Made by a program: the position numbers and the translations under genes. Shown here piece by piece: positions 50,317-53,386 of a DNA stretch of 53,386 nt. The stretch lies in NCBI GenBank assembly GCA_023512435.1, contig JAILZP010000024.1, forward strand, positions 1 to 53,386, written 5' to 3'. The notes beneath the pieces were generated by a model, which was not told where the DNA came from, searched no databases, and saw only the letters and a program-made list of their open reading frames with translations. The DNA comes from Peptococcaceae bacterium. GTDB taxonomy: Bacteria; Bacillota; Desulfotomaculia; Desulfotomaculales; Desulfocucumaceae. How positions within the stretch are numbered: the first letter of the stretch is position 1; each line of letters begins with the position of its first letter.

Positions 50317-50801
50317 ACCGCCCCCTCCTCCCGGGCCAGCCTGGCCGCGGCCAGGCGAACGGCCTTCACTATTTTTACGTAGCCGGTGCACCGGCACAGG
50401 TTGCCGGACACCGCGGTTTTTATGGCCTGGTCGGTGGGGCGTGGATCTTTGTCCAGCAGGGCCTTGGCCGCCAGGATCATGCCCGGCGTGCAGTACCCGC
50501 ACTGCACCGCCCCGGCCTCCAGGAAGGCCTCCTGGATGGGATGAAGCCGGCCCTCAACGGCCACACCCTCAATGGTGGTGATATCACATCCCGCTGCTTC
50601 CGGGGCCAGGACCAGGCAGGCGTTCACCGGCCGGCCGTCCAGCAAAACCGTGCAGGCGCCGCACTCTCCCTCGCCGCAGCCCTCCTTTGTGCCGGTCAGG
50701 CCGAGGTCCTCCCGGAGAACATCCAGCAGCCGCCGCCTGGGGTCAACCGGCAGGTCCACCGGGCGACCGTTGACCGTAGCTCTAAATCTGAAAGGCTTCA
50801 C
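50313..50801 (-). CDS. ndhS: Molybdenum hydroxylase, 2Fe-2S subunit (NdhS-like)
   Basis: This 162-residue electron-transfer subunit has two 2Fe-2S clusters. The plant-type ferredoxin cluster uses C42, C47, C50 and C62 (GCGEGECGACT). The second uses C101, C104, C136 and C138 (QCGYCTPGM, LCRCTGY). All ligands are present. It passes electrons from the molybdenum site to the FAD subunit. It overlaps ndhL by four bases and follows the FAD gene by one base. Confidence 0.92.
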   Translation of the reverse strand: MKPFRFRATVNGRPVDLPVDPRRRLLDVLREDLGLTGTKEGCGEGECGACTVLLDGRPVNACLVLAPEAAGCDITTIEGVAVEGRLHPIQEAFLEAGAVQCGYCTPGMILAAKALLDKDPRPTDQAIKTAVSGNLCRCTGYVKIVKAVRLAAARLAREEGAV

Positions 50802-50802
50802 T

Positions 50803-51684
50803 TCAGCACCCCCCCGAAGCGAAACGCGGATCCGCTTTAATCAGCGCCTCCCGTGCCACTCCCCTCACCGCCGCCCGTTTGTACGGAGCCGAAGGCCGGT
50901 CGCCCAAGCTGTCAGCCACGGTTTCCGAGATGGCTGCAACGGCTTCCTCCAGGAGAGCCGGGGAGGGCTTGCGACCCCGCAGCAGGGCCTCTGCCTTACG
51001 GGCCCTGATGGGTACAGGCGCCACGGCCCCCAGGGCCAGGCGGGCTTCTTCGACAATTCCCCCTTCACCGCGGATCACAATTGCCGCCAGGCTAATCCGG
51101 CTGATGGCCAGGCTGTTGCGCCGCCCCAGCTTCACGAAGCTGCCGGCCGCCCGTTCGGGAAGGGCGGGGAAGTCCACCTCGGCCAGGATCTCTTCCGGAT
51201 GGATGCACGTCCGGCCGGGGCCGGTGAGAAAACCGGCCAGGGGCAGAACCCTCTCCCCCCCCTGCCGGCAGACCCTCACCCTGGCTTCCAGGGCCGTGAG
51301 AGGCGGGAGAAGATCCCCGGCCGGCGAGGCGTTCACAATGTTTCCGCCGATGGTGCCCTGGTTGCGCACCTGGGGCCCGCCCACCTGAAGAGCGGCCTCG
51401 GCCAGCAGTTTATAAGGCCCCTTTAAAAACAAGGGGAATTCGGCCAGCCGGCTGAAGGTCACCAGCGCCCCTATGCGTATAAAGCCTTTGTCTTCTTTTA
51501 TTTCCCTCATCCCGGCCAGCTGACTGAGGCTTACCACATGGTCCGGGGACAGGTCCCCACGGCGCAGGGCCGGGACCAGGTCCGTCCCCCCCGCCAGGAT
51601 TTTTTTGGTGCCGGGCAGGGAGGCCAGCAGAAACAGGGCTTCGGCCAACGAGGCCGGCCGGTGGTAGTCAAAGGGAGGCAGCAT
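50803..51684 (-). CDS. ndhF: Molybdenum hydroxylase, FAD subunit (NdhF-like)
   Basis: This 293-residue FAD-binding subunit of the CO dehydrogenase/xanthine dehydrogenase medium family has the flavin motif AGGTDLVPALRRG (about 36-48) and the TIGGNIVNASPAGD block (about 111-124). It transfers electrons to NADP or another acceptor. E. barkeri NdhF is about 296 residues. GGAGGT precedes the ATG by seven bases. It is followed with no gap by the iron-sulfur subunit, giving the order F-S-L-M, the one reported for E. barkeri. Confidence 0.88.
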   Translation of the reverse strand: MLPPFDYHRPASLAEALFLLASLPGTKKILAGGTDLVPALRRGDLSPDHVVSLSQLAGMREIKEDKGFIRIGALVTFSRLAEFPLFLKGPYKLLAEAALQVGGPQVRNQGTIGGNIVNASPAGDLLPPLTALEARVRVCRQGGERVLPLAGFLTGPGRTCIHPEEILAEVDFPALPERAAGSFVKLGRRNSLAISRISLAAIVIRGEGGIVEEARLALGAVAPVPIRARKAEALLRGRKPSPALLEEAVAAISETVADSLGDRPSAPYKRAAVRGVAREALIKADPRFASGGC

Positions 51685-51744
51685 CGAATATACCTCCTCG
51701 CATAACCCGCCAGGCAGGAAATATTGTTCCTCAATTATTGAATG

Positions 51745-53268
51745 CTACTTTTTGTCAGCCTTTTGCGTCCGTTCTTTTTCTTCTTTTGTTTCTTTTCTTA
51801 TAATTTTGTCAATATGACCGCCGATCTCCCGGTACTTCTCCAGGGTCATGGTGTATTCCACCGGGGCCACGGTGGCCGGGGTGGGCACCCAGGCAAAGGC
51901 TTTGGGCACGATTTTCTCCACGTCCACCAGGAAGTTTATGCCCCCTCCGGGAAGGATGTACGTGGGGGCTCCGCCGATGGTAAGGCTGGCCTCCCCTTCG
52001 TGGACAGCCCGGGTCAGCTTGATGGGGTAAGTGGTTACCCCGGCCCGTGCGCTGCCGCCGGTCCCCCCGACGTAAACGGCCGAAACCCTGGCCTCCTCGC
52101 AGTTGGACCTGATCAGATCCACCACCTCGATAACCTTCCGGGTCAGGGGAATTTCCTCCACCTCGCCTTCCGCCGTCACGGTAAACAGGGCGGCCTTCCG
52201 GCCGGTGGTTTCGGTAACCAGAATTTTAATCCCGGGGGAGGCCACGCTCATGTCCACCCTCAGTATGGCGTCCCTTGGATTTTCAATATTGGTTCCTCCC
52301 CAACCGGAGCCGTGTTCGCCGAAATAGCGTCCCCGGGTGCTTTTGCGGGCGTTGGGCACCACGCCGCTCCACTTCAGCCCCACTTCCTCCCCGGCCAGGT
52401 GTTCGGAAAGCAGCCCCACCACGTGGTGATCCAGGATGATGGCCTCATCCACCGCCTCGGCCAGCTGACGGGCAAACATCCCGATGGTGGCGCTGCCGCA
52501 TCCCACCCTCATCTTGCTGTCAACCTGCCCGTTGATCACCGGCGGCCTGCCCACCTGGATCTCCAGCTTGGCCCCTTTGTCCACCTTTAAGGCAACCCTC
52601 TCGCCGTTGCAGATGTCCACGATGGTCCTGGCCGCCATGAAGCCGGACTCCCCGGTCAGGAGGTTGGCTCCGCCGATGGAGATCATCTTGGACCCGTACT
52701 CCTCGGTCTCCACCATACCCACCACCTGGCTGCCCCTCCGTACCCTGGCCCCCTCTTCCCCGATATAACAGTCGGTGTCGATTTTGATCTTGACCCCGCT
52801 GTAGCTCAACGGAGCCTCGGTGACCACGGTGACCACGTCGATTCCGTCCACGGTGTCCATGACTATATGGGGGGCGGGCCGCAGGCAGGGGTAGGTGGTG
52901 CCCGCCCCGACACCGGTGATCAGGGGCCGCTCTAGCTGGGGCAGCCTCTTCGTAACGGCCGCCGGTTCGGTGACCAGCGGCCTGCTCCTCACCAGCGTGC
53001 CTTCCACATTTAGGTAACGCTTGCAGGCCCCGTAAAGGCCCTCCTTGATCTCGCACTGCACCGGGCACGACGAGCACTTGACTGCCCCGGCCTCCACCTC
53101 CGCCGGCCGGGTTATGCAGTCAAACTTGCAGACCCGGACGCACACGCCGCAGTTCACGCATTTTTCGTCCACCACGGCCTTCCGGCCGATTACCGAAATG
53201 GCACCGGTGGGGCAGTTCTGCTCGCAAAGTCCGCAGCCCCTGCATTTTTCAGGATTAACCTCGATCAT
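51745..53268 (-). CDS. 6-Hydroxynicotinate reductase-like iron-sulfur protein
   Basis: This 507-residue protein begins with two 4Fe-4S motifs, CRGCGLCEQNCP (9-20) and CVNCGVCVRVCK (37-48), then a third cysteine group CSSCPVQC (65-72) with C82. The long C-terminal domain is glycine- and valine-rich and beta-type (GGTGGSARAGVTTYPIKL), with repeated VGxxSATI-like loops. Size, layout and position beside ndhFSLM match 6-hydroxynicotinate reductase (Hnr) of nicotinate fermenters, which reduces 6-hydroxynicotinate with ferredoxin. I recall the family annotation from memory and cannot search. The ATG at 53268 follows GGAGGGG; a longer start lacks a site. Confidence 0.72.
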   Translation of the reverse strand: MIEVNPEKCRGCGLCEQNCPTGAISVIGRKAVVDEKCVNCGVCVRVCKFDCITRPAEVEAGAVKCSSCPVQCEIKEGLYGACKRYLNVEGTLVRSRPLVTEPAAVTKRLPQLERPLITGVGAGTTYPCLRPAPHIVMDTVDGIDVVTVVTEAPLSYSGVKIKIDTDCYIGEEGARVRRGSQVVGMVETEEYGSKMISIGGANLLTGESGFMAARTIVDICNGERVALKVDKGAKLEIQVGRPPVINGQVDSKMRVGCGSATIGMFARQLAEAVDEAIILDHHVVGLLSEHLAGEEVGLKWSGVVPNARKSTRGRYFGEHGSGWGGTNIENPRDAILRVDMSVASPGIKILVTETTGRKAALFTVTAEGEVEEIPLTRKVIEVVDLIRSNCEEARVSAVYVGGTGGSARAGVTTYPIKLTRAVHEGEASLTIGGAPTYILPGGGINFLVDVEKIVPKAFAWVPTPATVAPVEYTMTLEKYREIGGHIDKIIRKETKEEKERTQKADKK

Positions 53269-53386
53269 TTTCGCCCCTCCAGGGAAACTCCTGTTAAGAA
53301 AAGAAGCCACTTAATCTGCCCTAAAAATTCATTGCCGGAGTGCACGAAGGGGGGAGGACCTTTCAGTCCGGAGCGTTTTCCGGAGG
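53269..53386. other. Right edge, upstream of the hnr-like gene
   Basis: No gene is recognised in the last 118 bases. GGGGGGAGGACC (53350-53361) and the CGGAGCGTTTTCCGGAG hairpin-like end are seen. The promoter of the hydroxylase operon or further operon genes probably lie beyond the edge. Confidence 0.4.

Overview
This window reads as a chromosomal segment of an anaerobic, endospore-forming, fairly GC-rich member of the Firmicutes, most likely a Desulfotomaculum/Pelotomaculum-type Peptococcaceae. The basis is the combination of spore genes (yunB, a pdaB-like deacetylase, FtsK/SpoIIIE, DUF1657), a T-box-controlled valS, paired LonA and LonB proteases, an SLH-domain envelope protein, many TTG and GTG starts with strong AAGGAGG-type ribosome sites, and anaerobic enzymes (ADP-forming acyl-CoA synthetase, ferredoxin proteins, selenium-type tRNA modification, molybdenum hydroxylase). 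The genus is an inference; no rRNA gene body lies inside the window.

Layout. The first 130 bases hold a strong promoter and leader that point off the left edge and look like the start of an rRNA operon. Next come yunB, a class A penicillin-binding protein, and the RNase P RNA gene, which carries two tandem palindromic inserts. From 4.4 to 10 kb are a small unknown gene, a RodZ-like protein, the tRNA 2-selenouridine synthase MnmH (whose 3' end overlaps rodZ), FtsK/SpoIIIE and UppP. From 10 to 14 kb are small lineage-type genes, an XRE regulator with an operator-like palindrome inside its promoter, folC and a zinc-ribbon microprotein. From 14 to 27 kb is a housekeeping and proteostasis block on the minus strand: tig, clpP, clpX, lonB, lonA, engB and T-box-valS, plus one orphan solute-binding protein on the plus strand.

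From 27 to 36 kb the window changes to metabolic and envelope genes: a stand-alone biotin carrier protein, a PdaB-like deacetylase, tRNA-Val(GAC), a LarA-type nickel racemase homologue, a membrane metallophosphoesterase, an SLH protein with four C-terminal repeats, a hotdog thioesterase and the two subunits of an ADP-forming acyl-CoA synthetase. From 36 to 45 kb are a ferredoxin paired with a zinc-ribbon/phosphatase-like protein lacking the catalytic cysteine, a zinc-ribbon gene with a hairpin leader, a sulfonate/nitrate-type ABC transporter, a DUF1657 protein, a DUF2334 lipoprotein with FG-GAP repeats, and a soluble chemotaxis receptor.

The most notable system is at 45.6-53.3 kb. A 6-hydroxynicotinate-reductase-like protein is followed by FAD, 2Fe-2S and two separate molybdopterin subunits in the order F-S-L-M. 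The subunit sizes and the L/M split match the four-subunit, selenium-containing nicotinate dehydrogenase of Eubacterium barkeri. A two-part sodium:solute symporter, a PF06684 protein and the chemotaxis receptor follow on the same strand. I infer a module for uptake, hydroxylation and reduction of nicotinate or a related N-heterocycle; the ring-opening and later enzymes are not in the window and may lie beyond the right edge.
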